Below are positions 19,875 to 30,700 of a DNA stretch of 40,430 nt, one piece after another. Position numbers and translations under genes: made by a program. Origin of the DNA: Diplocarpon mali (taxonomy: Eukaryota; Ascomycota; Leotiomycetes; Helotiales; Drepanopezizaceae). The notes beneath the pieces are model-generated. The model saw nothing but the letters and a program-made list of their open reading frames with translations. It searched no databases and was not told where the DNA came from. How positions within the stretch are numbered: the stretch's first letter is position 1; the number at the start of each line of letters is the position of its first letter. The DNA lies in contig JAENRP010000375.1 of the NCBI GenBank assembly GCA_024741835.1, forward strand, positions 1 to 40,430. Direction: 5' to 3'.

Positions 19875-22680
19875 TATTTTTCAGAACTTAGGCGATTTAT
19901 AATCCTTGCTTGCAATTTGATAATATTAATATATATTCGGCCTTAGTACTTATAGTAGCTACTGATTTCTACTTCCTACTTCCTTATAATATAGGTCTAC
20001 TATATAGTACTATTATGCTTTTAGATATACTTTTCTAACCTTTCATATTTGCCTAGTTAGAATTGGTATATACCTTAAGCTTTGCGCTTATATATTTCGT
20101 TAATCTATATCTTACCTTTTATATAATTATTAATTAAAGGTACCTTTTAAATCGCTTAACTGCATTTTTATATCAAATTATCGGATCCTTTAGGTTTTAA
20201 CTAAATTGCTTAATAATAAAGGCGATATCTAGTCTTATATATACTATAGTATATATAATTGCTTTAATATCCTATTAGTACTTCTTCAGATCTCCTCTCT
20301 ACTTATTTTCATTAGTAGGCTCTAACTTATTATACTTTCCTTCGATTAAAGTATACTTTAGTTTAAAGTTAGGAGTATAAGCAAAGAGTCCTATTTAGTC
20401 TAAGATCTTCTTAATATACTATTCTTAATCTAACTAGAGTTCTTAAGTAAAGCGGTTCCTTATAATATAAATACTAAGAATCTTATAAATTCCCCTTAGA
20501 TCCTTAGTATTAAAACGTTTCCGAATTATTATAAAGAACCAATCTAATTAAGTAATTATTTTTACAGCTATAGTAATATCATTAATATATAATAGCAACT
20601 TAATTCTACGCTTAATATAAGTAAATAGATAAGGGTTAGCTAAGCTTTAAACGAATCCTATTTCTATTAAAGTAAAGCTATATAAGAGGTTCTAATTATA
20701 AGCTGATTATTTAAGCTTATAAATACTATAAAGTATATAGAGAGAGTGGCTAGCGCGTATAAGAATACCATTAGGTCAAAAGAGAAAAATCCGTTCCTTT
20801 ATAGTTGCTTTAATAAATGCGTTTTTAATATCGTACTATCTGCATTCAAGGTCCTTAGCAGCTACTATTATTATAAATATATAAAGGGTATTTATATGAA
20901 CTATTAGCGCAAACGTATTAAAGTAGTCTTTTCCATATTATTAAGAGAAGCCCTTAGCTATAAGCCTTGCCTTATAATATTCTAAAGTCCTATTTGCATA
21001 TATCTTAATTATAAAGACCCACTTTATTAAAACTAGGTTCATATCCTTTAACATTAGTTCTTCTATTTATATGCCATTTGTAATAAGAGAACTTATCTTC
21101 TCTTAGATTGCTTTATTTTATATTACTCTATTCTTTAGATTATTAATAGCTTTATTATACGTCTTTAAAAGAGAGATTTTCATTATCCTTTTAGTAGCTA
21201 GGAACGCATTATCTTTATTAAAGCTTTATTAAAGTTCGAGCTTATAGATCTTATGCACTATTATAGCCTAGATACGCTTAAACTCTTATTTATCTAAGGT
21301 ATCTTTTAGTTCTAGGTCTTTATTCCTCTATAAAGACGTAGGTTTAACTATAGGTTTTATAGGCTTATTATCTAAGGAACCGCTTTCTAATAGTAGAGGC
21401 TTATTATTACTTATACCTATTTTAAGAATATCCTTTACTATAGGTGCTTTAATTAAAGGGATAATAATATTAAAGTTATTTTATACTTTAAGTAGTTTGC
21501 GGACGATAGGAATAGTCTATTCGGCCTTTAGGCGATTAGTAGGTTATCGATTAGTAGGTGCATTTAATATACTTAAGCTTAGAGAGAGGGGTTATTAGTT
21601 CGGCTTAATAGTATTACTATTAAGTAGTATACCTTGCGAATCTCTAAGTATGCGGAGCTTTAAGGATAGCTCTTTCCTATTTTAAGATTTATCGAACTCA
21701 ACTACTAAGGATATGATTACTCGCCTTAGGTCTAGCGTATATACTATCTATTGCTTTATTATTTATTTAATATACTTAATAAATATATACTTTCTACCTT
21801 AGTTTATTAGCTTCTTACTCTTTATACTTATAGGCTAGGACTTTGGGCTAATATAGGAGTAGTAGACGCTTTTAAAGACGCAGATATAGTCTAGGCTTAG
21901 TTTCTATTTAAAATATGCCTTATATAGTAATATTTAAGTGCTATTAACTATTAGTCTATTACCTATTCTATTTCGTAGGTATACGTCTGCTTTAATTATA
22001 AGGTCTTAGAATTCTAGTAGTAAGTTAGTATCTTATAATAAAGCGCAATAGTCAGTCTCTACTTATTAGATGCTTCGCTTAGTAATGCTATTTTAGTAGG
22101 AACCTTTATATATTATAGTTAGTTTATAATAAATTCTTTATTTTACCTATTTATTAAGCTTTACCTTAATCTTTAATGCGTTATTAGACCTAATAGCTAT
22201 TAGCTTTAACTAAGTCTAGCGTTCTTCTATTACTTTCTAAGTTTCTAGCTTTTCTATAAGCTTAAATTTGGTCCTAGCGCAAATGGTCTATATCTGCTAA
22301 GTGGAGTTATCTACTATTTAAGAAAATTAATTATTTCCTTTAATTAAAGTTATAAATAGTCCGATAGTATTAATAGATATTAGCGCTAATATTAAATCTT
22401 TTTATAAATTAAGCTTAGTTTGCATCTGATTTTAAAGTTTTATTAGCTTATAAATTTAGTATATTAGGCGATCCTTTAGTACTTAGATCTTCTGTTTTAA
22501 AGTCAAGACCTTATATAAGCCCTTTAATTTCTCTAGCCTTAAATATACGAATCTTCTATATATTAGCTAATACTTTAATAGGCTTTCGGCTTTTAATAGC
22601 TTTAATAGCTTATTATTAGTTAATGCTTTATTATCGGTAGTTAAAAAGGATTAGTAATAGCAGTTTAAGGTTTTGCCGTT
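19875..22680 (-). pseudogene. Copia pol, copy 2: integrase, RT, RNase H (truncated)
   Basis: Colinear with copy 1 in reverse orientation: GAG_pre-integrase and integrase ~22640-21640, RT ~21140-20480, RNase H from ~20480 to the cut at 19875, within the stretch corresponding to NCKQGLQIAQVLK of copy 1. It shows the uninterrupted target sequence in which element A landed in copy 1 (near 20510). Stops are again TAA/TAG at glutamines. Confidence 0.88.
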
Positions 22681-22683
22681 TTC

Positions 22684-23116
22684 TAATTGTAAGCCTGGCT
22701 TAGGAGTTGTTTTTAATAAAACCGCGAGATCTACTTGCAGTCCTGGCTTAGGAGTCGATTTCCTAGAAATAGCAAGATCTACTTACAGTCCTAGCTTAGG
22801 AGTCGTCTTTGACAAATTCGCGAATTTCACTTGCAATCCTAGCCTAAGAGTTATTATTAGCGAATTTGCAAAATCCACTTGCAGTCCTGGCCTAGGAGTC
22901 ATTTCTACTAAATTCACTTATAATCCTAGCTTAGGAGTCGTCTTTAAAGATACCTTATAATCTACTTATAGTCTTAGCTTAAGAGTCATTTTTGCGAATT
23001 TCACTTACGATCCTAGCTTAGGAGTCTATCTATTTTCCTTATCCTTACTTAATTATATTAGGGTAAAGAGTGCACTTTCCTTAAAGGAATCTACTTATAG
23101 GTTTGGCCTAGGAGTT
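22684..23116 (+). repeat. Array of nine 25-bp palindromes in copia copy 2
   Basis: Units start at 22684, 22732, 22780, 22828, 22876, 22915, 22963, 23002 and 23092, with spacers 23, 23, 23, 23, 14, 23, 14 and 65. It has one 39-bp unit fewer than copies 1 and 3, missing between the units at 22828 and 22876. Both strands are largely open: pol sense (minus) reads DSQARTASR-type units, and the plus strand reads CSPGLGV-type units. Confidence 0.92.
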
Positions 23117-23650
23117 AATTTCTATAATATTACCTTTAAGATAATATAAAGTCTATCTTTGATTTTAGCTTTAAAGATCACTTTATAGTTATTATTTATA
23201 AACTATATAAATTGATTATTAAAAACTTTTATATAATTTAACTTTATATAGATCTTATAGCTAAATAAAAGATTAATGCTTAAGCTAAGTATAAGGAGAA
23301 CATTTTGCAAAAGGAAAGAAATACTAGCAATATTCATCTCTATTATACCTATTGAGTTTATATATAACCTTCTACTATTAACCTTAATAGAGTACCTTTT
23401 TATTTTAATAAGCGGGCCTTTAAATAGGTAGGATTTATTAGTTATATATACTATATAACTAGTATTACTATACCAGTCGGATTCAAGGATCTTATAGAGA
23501 TCGGCTTTTAAGATATAAGCATCCTTATTATAATTATCATTTGAATTATTAGAAGTAGATTCAGGTTCAGATAACCTACTATTATTATTAGAGGTATTTG
23601 CTAAAGTTTTGGCTAAATAGCCTTTTCCTTTTCCTTTGCCTTTCCTTAGT
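23117..23650 (-). pseudogene. Copia aspartic protease region, copy 2
   Basis: Translation on the minus strand gives SDWYSNTSYIVYITN near 23485-23440, which matches the copia protease W-x-x-D-T-G/S-A-S-x-H-I motif. The catalytic Asp has become Asn and the Gly has become Ser, both explained by G-to-A changes. GIIEMNIASISFLLQNVLLI, then NLLFSYKI and FKAKIKDRLYYLKGNIIEI follow; the last is the usual GLYYL element before GAG_pre-integrase. The palindrome array then starts at once. A serine/asparagine-rich linker (EPESTSNNSNDNYN) joins it to gag. Confidence 0.82.
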
Positions 23651-24690
23651 AGTTATAGCCTTTAGTAGGATAAGGGCAGTTTGCTTTTTAACTTCTACTT
23701 TAATTACTTCTTAATATTAAAGTTGGCGACTATATCGATCAGTTGCCTTTTAACTTTATAATTAGTAATATTATAAGTACTATTATAGAAGTAGTATCCC
23801 TGATAAGCTCAAGGGCTTATCCTGCGCTCCTTTCTCTTCTTAGGCTTATCGTTGCCTTATAATGCGGCATTTGCCGATTTAAAGCGTCCTTTAAGGTCTT
23901 ACTTAATAGTTTAAAGGAGGTCGATCTTCTTATAGATCTTAAGGTTAAGTTAGATAAGAAGAGATTGTTTTGCAATAGCAAACTTAAGAGGGAAGCTATT
24001 AAATAAGAAATTAAAAAGCTAAGTTTCCTTAAAAGTTATAGCTATCTTAGGATCTGCAGCTCTTACTTTCCTTTTTACTTTATATAATATAAACTAAGTA
24101 GAGTCTATATTTATATCTATATCCTTATTATCTTTATCTTTTTTATATTAAAATGAAGTGATCTGCTATAGTAGATACTAGGTATTAAGGGCAGTTGTAT
24201 AAGAGTATTTTGCCTTTAAGGTATCTTATCTTATCTTTATATTATTATAAACTTAAATAAAATCTTAGTCTTTATTGCTTAAACCTCTATTAATCTTAAG
24301 CTTACATTTAGCTAAAGCCAGCTTATACTCCTTCTCCTTTTCCATATTTAAAATCTACCTTTAGGATTCTTAGTTATTATCTATTAAAGCTCTTAAGCTA
24401 AGCTTATTTAGTATATCTAGCAAATCCTTAGCAGTTGTATTAGCTATTGAAGTAGAAGTAGACGAATTAGTAGAGGGAGTATAGGGGGCTATTCTCGCGT
24501 ATTTAATAAGTATCTTTTGAATCGCTATTTTAATGCCTTTACTTTTGAAGTAAAGCTTTAAATTGTCGAACTATTATTGCCAGTTCTTTTAAAAGAGTTA
24601 GAGGTCTCTAGGCCTAGTATTTCGATTAGAATCGGAAGCTATTGCCGTTTCAAATAGAATTGCATTAAAATCAAATAAATTAAATAGTTA
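23651..24690 (-). pseudogene. Copia gag, copy 2
   Basis: The minus strand frame reads ILFETAIASDSNRNTR near its start (~24650), then FQKNWQQ-FDNLKLYFKSKG, MEKEKEYKLALAKCKLKIN (~24340-24280), FNFLFNSFPLKFAIAKQSLL (~24010) and a basic segment KPKKRKERRISP. A zinc-knuckle remnant follows, with Cys turned to Tyr (YYFYNSTYNITNY, ~23800-23750). The tail is lysine/glycine-rich (GKGKGKGYLAK). The start codon was not resolved. Gag would build the cytoplasmic particle. Confidence 0.75.
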
Positions 24691-24930
24691 AGGGCATTCC
24701 TCCTATTGAAAAGTCGAAATGATTAAATAGTAGGTATTATAGAAGTATTAAATAGGGAAGAAGTCCTCTTATTGAAAAGGGTTTTTAGGCTATAACGCAG
24801 GGAATCATACCTCTTATGAAATATAGTAAAGCAAGGAATCATACCTCTTGCAGTACTAAAGGGTTATAGAGCAAGGAATTACACCTCTTGTAATATAGGT
24901 TGGCTGAATAGGGAATTATACCTCCTATTC
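24683..24930 (-). repeat. Six hairpins with a shared core in the copia leader
   Basis: Six short inverted repeats with a near-constant core (GGAATxATACCTC) but different stems: 24683-24707 (AATAG/CTATT), ~24751-24773, ~24798-24818, 24831-24851 (GCAAG/CTTGC), 24871-24891 (GCAAG/CTTGT) and 24906-24930 (GAATAGG/CCTATTC). The stem bases differ between units yet remain paired. They lie between the primer binding site and gag, where packaging or translation signals of retrotransposons lie. Confidence 0.75.
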
Positions 24931-25033
24931 GCCGATTGCTCGCCTTTTACTATAAGTCTTATTCAACTTCCTATTAATAGTTGTAGCGCAAGTGCTTTCT
25001 AGGGAAAGTTAATAATCTATTATTAGTCTATCT

Positions 25034-25046
25034 AAGGCTTATAACC
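25034..25046 (-). promoter_or_regulatory. Primer binding site, methionine tRNA type (copia copy 2)
   Basis: Directly after the 5' LTR the minus strand reads GGTTATAAGCC; before RIP, GGTTATGAGCC. That is complementary to the anticodon arm (CTCATAACC) of a methionine tRNA, not to a tRNA 3' end. Priming from the anticodon region of initiator tRNA-Met is known for Drosophila copia and relatives. Confidence 0.7.
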
Positions 25047-25241
25047 TATTAAGCTTAAGTAAGTCGGCGCAGTAGGTAAAGGAGGCTTTTAGAGGTCGAT
25101 AGTTAATATATTGGTAAGAGTTAGAAAAGGAAGGTTACCCCTTTCTTCCCTATAGCTATATACGTATTAATATCCTACTGATTAAGCAGTAGGGTCATAT
25201 GATAATATATTGTAGTGATGGCTATATCACCTATCTTAATA
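25047..25241 (-). repeat. Copia-family LTR, 5' LTR of copy 2 (195 bp)
   Basis: Plus-strand ends are TATTAAGCTTAAG and CCTATCTTAATA, the reverse complement of the LTR at 19680-19874, with the same length. Confidence 0.92.
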
Positions 25242-25383
25242 AAGTTATTAATTACCTATATCCTAACTAATCAAATAATAGCAAATAGATTTATAAAGCT
25301 ATTAAAGATAGTTGCAAAGTTCAAAGCATTTAAAGATATACTAGGATTATAAAAGATAATAGGGGCTTAGTAGGCTTAAGGAC

Positions 25384-25408
25384 GACTCCTAGGCCTGCCT
25401 TATAAATC
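25384..25408. repeat. 25-bp palindrome P18 (copia 3' UTR, D)
   Basis: Starts GACTCCTAGGCC and ends TATAAATC; same place as P15. Confidence 0.85.
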
Positions 25409-25444
25409 AAGTCACATAGTCTTATAAAGGAAAGTTTTTAGATC

Positions 25445-25469
25445 GACTCTTAGGCCTAGACTGCGAGTT
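25445..25469. repeat. 25-bp palindrome P19 (copia 3' UTR, D)
   Basis: Starts GACTCTTAGGCC and ends TGCGAGTT; same place as P16. Confidence 0.85.
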
Positions 25470-25509
25470 AAGTCACGTAGTCTTATAAAGGAACACTTTT
25501 AGGAAATTT

Positions 25510-25534
25510 AACTCCTAGTCCTACCTTATAAGTA
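25510..25534. repeat. 25-bp palindrome P20 (copia 3' UTR, D)
   Basis: Starts AACTCCTAGTCC and ends TATAAGTA; same place as P17. Confidence 0.8.
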
Positions 25535-25671
25535 GGATTAGTAATTCTAATAAAGATTGCTATTAATTAATTATTTTTAATTTAAAGAGATACCTAAGAG
25601 TTAGATTAGCGCAAAAGGATAGTTATTATTTTCCTAACTATAGGTCAATCGAAGTAAGGTCTAAGTAGAGG

Positions 25672-25730
25672 TATTAAGATAAGTAATATAGCTATTACTC
25701 CGATATATTATTATATAACCCTACTGCTTA
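25672..25730 (+). repeat. Copia-family 3' LTR of D, first 59 bp
   Basis: It joins without loss to 35473-35608 (136 bp). Together they give the family length of 195 bp once one copy of GCTTA is removed, so element B inserted precisely. Confidence 0.9.
25726..25730. repeat. Target-site duplication GCTTA, left of element B
   Basis: GCTTA precedes the TGTGACGG start of element B and recurs at 35468-35472 after its TGTCACA end. Confidence 0.92.
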
Positions 25731-25899
25731 TGTGACGGATCACTACGGGTTGCCTTGGATGCCTTAGGCCGCTGCCTGCCTCAGGCTATTAGGCCACCAC
25801 CCCCTATATATACAGTTCGCGCAGAACCCTCCAGGTTCTGCACCTTGATATTCTAAGCACTTTAACCACTTATTGCTTGCAGTACTGCGTATTGTTATA
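25731..25899 (+). repeat. Element B left LTR (169 bp)
   Basis: Starts TGTGACGGATC and ends TATTGTTATA (ancestral TGTTGTCACA). It contains a perfect hairpin at 25821-25841 (GCAGAACC/GGTTCTGC around CTCCA). Confidence 0.9.
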
Positions 25900-25951
25900 T
25901 TATATTAAGGTCAAATACCCCCTTTTAGACCTCTGCAACGGCCTCTATTCG

Positions 25952-25956
25952 ACCCC
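25952..25956. repeat. Target-site duplication ACCCC, left of element C
   Basis: ACCCC recurs at 33986-33990 directly after the other end of element C. On this side two bases (AG) separate it from the canonical LTR end TGAGGAGC. Confidence 0.75.
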
Positions 25957-25958
25957 AG

Positions 25959-26090
25959 TGAGGAGCATGTATCTATAGCTGTATAATGGTGGTTGATTGA
26001 TCTAGAAGAAGAGGAGAGAAGCTATAGAAGAAGCTCTCATAACCATAGGGTCCGTGCGCCAAAGGCGCCAGTTATATAATCCCTATCATA
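25959..26090 (-). repeat. Element C 3' LTR (132 bp)
   Basis: On the plus strand it runs from TGAGGAGCATG to CCCTATCATA. It matches 33854-33985 along its length and includes the palindromic CAAAGGCGCC/GGCGCC region near 26070. Confidence 0.88.
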
Positions 26091-26123
26091 AGTCCCTCTA
26101 TAACCAGATTCGCCCCTGAATCT
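26091..26123 (-). promoter_or_regulatory. Element C polypurine tract module
   Basis: Next to the 3' LTR the minus strand holds a small inverted repeat (AGATTC...GAATCT) followed by GGTTATAGAGGGACT, a purine-rich stretch suited to priming plus-strand DNA. A near copy lies at 29956-29988. Confidence 0.6.
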
Positions 26124-26400
26124 ATCAGCCCTTAAGTATATATATTAAAAGAAAGACCTAGGCTCGACTCTAGCCTTAAAATAACCGTATGCTCCTAAAC
26201 TCCCTATTCGGTACCTTGCCTATATATATACTTACCTCCTTGCGAAGTGCACTCTTGAACTTACGCCAGTTAGTTCCTATATTAATACATCGGACCTAAC
26301 TACTTCTAATAGCCTAGGTCCCCTAACTCTCCTACCATACTCCTAGTATTAAAGGTTATAGTACTAACTCTAACTCTCGCTTCTTACGAAGCTCTAAAGG
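26124..26400 (-). other. Element C 3' untranslated region
   Basis: About 280 bases between the end of integrase and the polypurine module. No motif was recognised. Confidence 0.4.
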
Positions 26401-29400
26401 CAAAGAATGAATCGATCTACCTATGCGTATATTTTAATAGATCAGAAGCCTTAATTCCTCTTTAGTTACTAGATAGGAGTTTCTAAGATAGAAAGGCTTA
26501 AGCTGATCAATATGAAAGTAGTAAGGTATAGGTTTCCTATTAATCTAGGCTAAAGTGTATAATCTCTTATACTCTCTTCCCTTCCTACTAATAATAAAAG
26601 GGCCTCTCTATAAAGGTCGCAACTTCTGTCCTGCAGTAGTATAATCGTAGAGCATAGCTATTGATCCAATTGAGAGGTTTATCTTCTTCCCTTAGAATCG
26701 TATATTATAGTACTCCTTTCTCTTCTGCCTCTATAGGTCTAAAGCTAAACTCACTTTAATCAGCCGGTCCTAGCATCTCCTAATATACTTAAGTATAGCA
26801 TTGCTCTATTCTTCATCTTCATTTGAATCTACTGCCTATAGTCCTTTTAGAAAACCTATACTATTTAGATTTGCGTAAATTGTCTAAGCGTAATAAGCTA
26901 AGAATGCTAAGTCAACTTCGAATCTAGGTTAGTATCCTCGCTAGATATAGTAAAAGGAGTATCCTAAGAAGCCTATTTCTTTAAGATTTACTTTAAATAC
27001 TACCTTTTACAATTATAGCTTATAATTAGGTCTGGTCTTCGCTATAGCTTGCTATATAATATCGATAGCCTTCTTACTCATTCCTATACTTTTCTTTAAG
27101 GCTAAAGGGGAATTCACCTATAGCACTCCCCTCCTTCTTATATAGTCTTGCATAGCCTCTTTAAAGTGGCTACCTAGATCGACGTAAAACCCGATCGGAA
27201 TACTATTAGACTGAAATAGGATATCCAAATACCTCCTAATGTTTAGCGAGTCTGTATTTAAGTAAGGGTATACTTAAATAAAGCGTAAGAAGTAATTAAT
27301 AATAATTAATAGATAGCAATACTCTTTTAAAAGCTTTAGAAAAGGTCTATAGAAGTCTGCATTAAGTAGTTCCATAGGCATAAAGATAATAATCTTAGAT
27401 AAAGGACTACTTCTTTATATAAGGCCGTATTTAGCGCATTTAAAGCACCCTACGATATATAAAGTAGTATCTCGAACTATAATAGGCCAGTAGATATATC
27501 AGAGCTTTCTTAGCGTAATAGTAATAGCAAAGTGCCTACCTTTATTATAAGCCTTCGATAGGACTTATATAACCTATCTAGCGATCAAGCAAGTCTTATA
27601 TACCCCTCTCTAATAGAACTAAAGAGTATCTTATTCCCATTTATACTTAGCTGCCTTACTCTAGAGACTGCGCTTTCTGATTCTATCAGAGTCCTTTAAG
27701 AACTGGTAGTAGATTAGAAGTTAAGCTACCTTTAAGTACTAAAGTAACTTATAGTATACTTCTATAGCGTCCTTGATCTTAACTTCTATAGCCTAAGATA
27801 ATAGCATATCCTGGCCGTTTATAGAAGGATTCTTTTATAGTATTATAGATAGTATAATTGGCAAACCTATATAAGGGGAGATAGGCTAAAAAGGCGTATA
27901 GTACCTCCTACCGAGTATAGCTAAGGTGGCTATAAGCGTAATATCTTCCTTTTACTTCTTAGCAAGCTCCTCAGTCTGCGAAAGGCTAAACATTAAGCAG
28001 GTGACTTAGATACTAGCTTATATTAAGCGTTTATACCCCTTTATACTATCCTTCTACCTTTAGATAAATGCCTTTAGGTCTGACTACTCGTCTTTATAGC
28101 AAATCAGATCTAAGTCCTTAAGATAATTATCCCTTAGGAATATGGTCTTAAATAGGGCATCTGCTGCCTTATTTCGCTTTCCTACAATATATTAGATGCT
28201 GATATTTAAGAGACGTAGTTCCAACGCCCATCTTATATAAATTCCTTTATACTAAGCACTAGAGTTTAGGAAATAGGTAAAAGGCTTATAATCTATATAG
28301 ATTATCCCTTTCTGCGAATGCTTAAATATATAATAATATTTGCGGCAGAACTCTATAATAGTAAGGAGTTCCCTTTTAAAGGTTCTGTAATTGCGCTAGG
28401 TTTATATAAAAGTGAAGCTATTATAAAAGAGAGGAAGCATCTTCTTCTTAATAGGTCTTTACTATAAGATAATATAGCCTTTTGCAAAGCTTGATGCATC
28501 TAAGTATATAGTTACCAGGAACTCTAGGTCATATCCGTTCCTTTCGATAGTACCTAAGTATAGATCCTAAAGTAGGCCAAACGATAGCTTCTTAGGTTCC
28601 TCCCACTTTTAAAGTACCTTCCTAGTAAGCCTATTCAAGGGCTAAGAGATCTTTACAAAGTTCTTTACCTAAGGGCAAGTGATCTATATCGCTTTAAGGA
28701 AGCCTTTTACTTTTAAGGCATTCTATAATATAGGCCAGGATCTGATTTTCCTTACTCTTTCGAATTTAATTATCGTCTTTCCTTCTGCCTTATACCTTAC
28801 TTTAAGCACTAGGACCTCTTTTATAAAGAGTGCACACTTTTTAAAGGATAGCTTTAGCTATGACTATAAGAGCCTAGGAAGTAGGTGATCCCTAAGGAAC
28901 TCGAAAGCTATCTTAAAATCTAGGAAGCCTTTAAATATATCATCTATATAGAATATCAAGGGTAGTAGTTTTATAGCTTCTCCTTCTAGCTATAGTAAAA
29001 ATAGGGATGGCTTAGAGTCGTCAACTCCTAACGCAGCTCCCTCTTTTAATTAGGGAATTGATTTAAGTACAATCTTTATCAGTTCTATTATATGAAAAGC
29101 TAAGCTTTTGCAACCTTGCGGCATACGGGTTAGCTGGAGTTACTTATATCTAAGGGCCGAGAACGCATAATAGTACCTATACAGAGGGTAGACATCTACC
29201 GACTAATACGTATACTTTAGGTCGAACTATAGGAAGACCTTATAAGCTAGATTAGACAGATACTTATAGCATTCTTATATAAAGACTATGCCATAACTTA
29301 GTATAATCTCCTTAATTCTCAAATAGTTAAATATAGTTCTATATTCTCTTATAGCTACTTAGGACTCTATATTCTTTTCAACTATATATAGATAAGAGTT

Positions 29401-29950
29401 CCAGTCGGACAGACGCCTATTGCTTAGCTTTATACTCTTAAAAACGCTACACTTAATTCCTTTATCTATCGTTTTATTTAGCTACGCAAGCTTCTTAAGC
29501 GTATATCTCCTTATAGCATTATCTACTATTAGCTAAGCGTCTTTTAGGATTCTAGCTTTATAAATATATAAGTTAGTGTAAGGCAAGTCTTTAAAACTTA
29601 TGGAATTGACTTGACAATATATATAAAGGAGCTGTTATACTACTCTTAGCTACTTAAAGGGTATATAAGATCCAAAGCTTAATGCTAATAACTTTACCTA
29701 AGCTTTTAGGACATTATCTAAGACTTCTTCTAAAGGCAGTCGTATAACCCTACGCTTTATATAATACCTCAGATTCTTTATTAGGCTGCTAACGCTTATA
29801 TAATTTAATAATATAGCTAAAAGGCCTAGCAGAGCTAAAGGTCGTAGTATGATTCTAGCACTCTAAGATCCTAAGTAGTTACTCCTAGCTTATAGTAAAG
29901 CATATTCCTTTCTAAGTTGGAGTAGCTTTAGTAAGGCTAATGACTTGTCT
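26401..29950 (-). pseudogene. Element C pol: RT, RNase H, integrase
   Basis: Minus-strand translation shows RT with LTRMPQGCKSLAFH (~29130) and LIFYIDDIFKGF, the catalytic YIDD intact (28938-28952). RNase H follows (~28580-28150: LVTIYLDASSFAKGYII, FKRELLTIIEFCRKYYYIFK, IYIDYKPFTYFLNSSA, GKRNKAADALF). The integrase zinc-finger region comes next (GRHFAITITLRK, then IVGCFKCAKYG, ~27540-27420) with a C-terminal part near 26770-26430 (GPFIISRKGREYKRLY, INRKPIPYYFHIDQLKPF). RT-RNase H-IN order defines Ty3/gypsy. Stops are mostly TAA/TAG at glutamine or tryptophan sites. Domain limits are approximate. Confidence 0.88.
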
Positions 29951-29955
29951 ATCTC

Positions 29956-29988
29956 AGTCCCCTTATAACCAGATTCGCCTTCGAATCT
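29956..29988 (-). promoter_or_regulatory. Internal copy of the polypurine module in element C
   Basis: The minus strand reads a hairpin AGATTCG/CGAATCT followed by GGTTATAAGGGGACT. It matches the module beside the 3' LTR at about 28 of 33 positions. It lies between protease and RT, roughly the middle of the element, where a central polypurine tract would be. Confidence 0.55.
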
Positions 29989-30249
29989 GCTAAATACTAG
30001 GTTCAGTATTATAATATTTATAACGCCCTCTATAGGGCGTTTTAAGCAATTCAGTTTTTTGACTTAACCGCAGTATATAGTGCCTTTAGTTCAATCGTCA
30101 ACTCTAAGTCTAATATATCTATATCTTCTTCAGATTCGGATAAGGTATTACCGTCTTATTCTTTATCTATTATTCCTTAATCTAAGTCGCTATTATCAAA
30201 CTTGATCGTAAGGTTCTTTATACTTCTTTATAAAACAGTCTTTAAATAT

Positions 30250-30700
30250 AGAATAAGGTTCAAGGGTTTAGATAGTGTGTAAAGAGGCCCTTAAAGAGTT
30301 ATAGGCTTCTCTATACCAATTCCTCCTCCTATAATAAGGGAGCTTTTGCAAATGTCCATTTTTACTAAGACTACATATAGCTAAGGGAGTCCTAGTAAAA
30401 GACTTAACTCTATATCCTTTAAGCTAATACTAGGTTGTATAAATAAGTAGACCTTCTACTATATACCCTTGACTCCTATATTAAAGGAGATAAAGCTATC
30501 TAAGCGATGCATCTATCTATCTACTATACTATAGCTAACTCTAAAGAAGCCTTGCGAATTTAGTATCTCCTTCTTTAATCTCAACTTCTACTATATAGCA
30601 AGTGATATAATTAGGATATTAGACCCTTGATCTGCGGAGTATATACTAAGTGGTAAATTGATAATAACTGCCTTTCCGCCTTCCTTAATTCTAATTGCCG
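30250..30700 (-). pseudogene. Element C aspartic protease region
   Basis: Minus-strand translation gives YSADQGSNILIISLAIQQKL (the D-T-G active-site region, degraded) and about 90 residues later LSLLLGLPQLYVVLVKMDI, matching the LLLGxPWL motif of gypsy proteases. The exact active-site triplet is not preserved, so the call rests on spacing and position between gag and RT. Confidence 0.65.

Larger units (their letters stand above)
19875..25241 (-). mobile_element. Ty1/copia copy 2 (minus strand), 3' end cut
   Basis: Read on the minus strand: 5' LTR (25241-25047), PBS, hairpin-rich leader, gag, protease, palindrome array, integrase, RT and part of RNase H. It is cut at 19875 by the insertion of copy 1. 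Its own outer boundary at 25241/25242 abuts the RNase H gene of plus-strand fragment D, so copy 2 is inserted in D (expected duplication AAGTT at 25242-25246). It is the only copy here whose gag and 5' leader are visible. Confidence 0.9.
25242..25730 (+). mobile_element. Ty1/copia fragment D, left part
   Basis: It starts inside the end of RNase H (KLLITY-type sequence, then IANRFIKLLKIVAKF, matching VADGFTKPLKIVAKF of copy 1). The 3' UTR follows with palindromes at 25384, 25445 and 25510, then the first 59 bases of the 3' LTR (25672-25730). Element B interrupts the LTR at 25730. The rest of D, with the main body of pol, lies left of copy 2 and outside the window. Confidence 0.88.
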
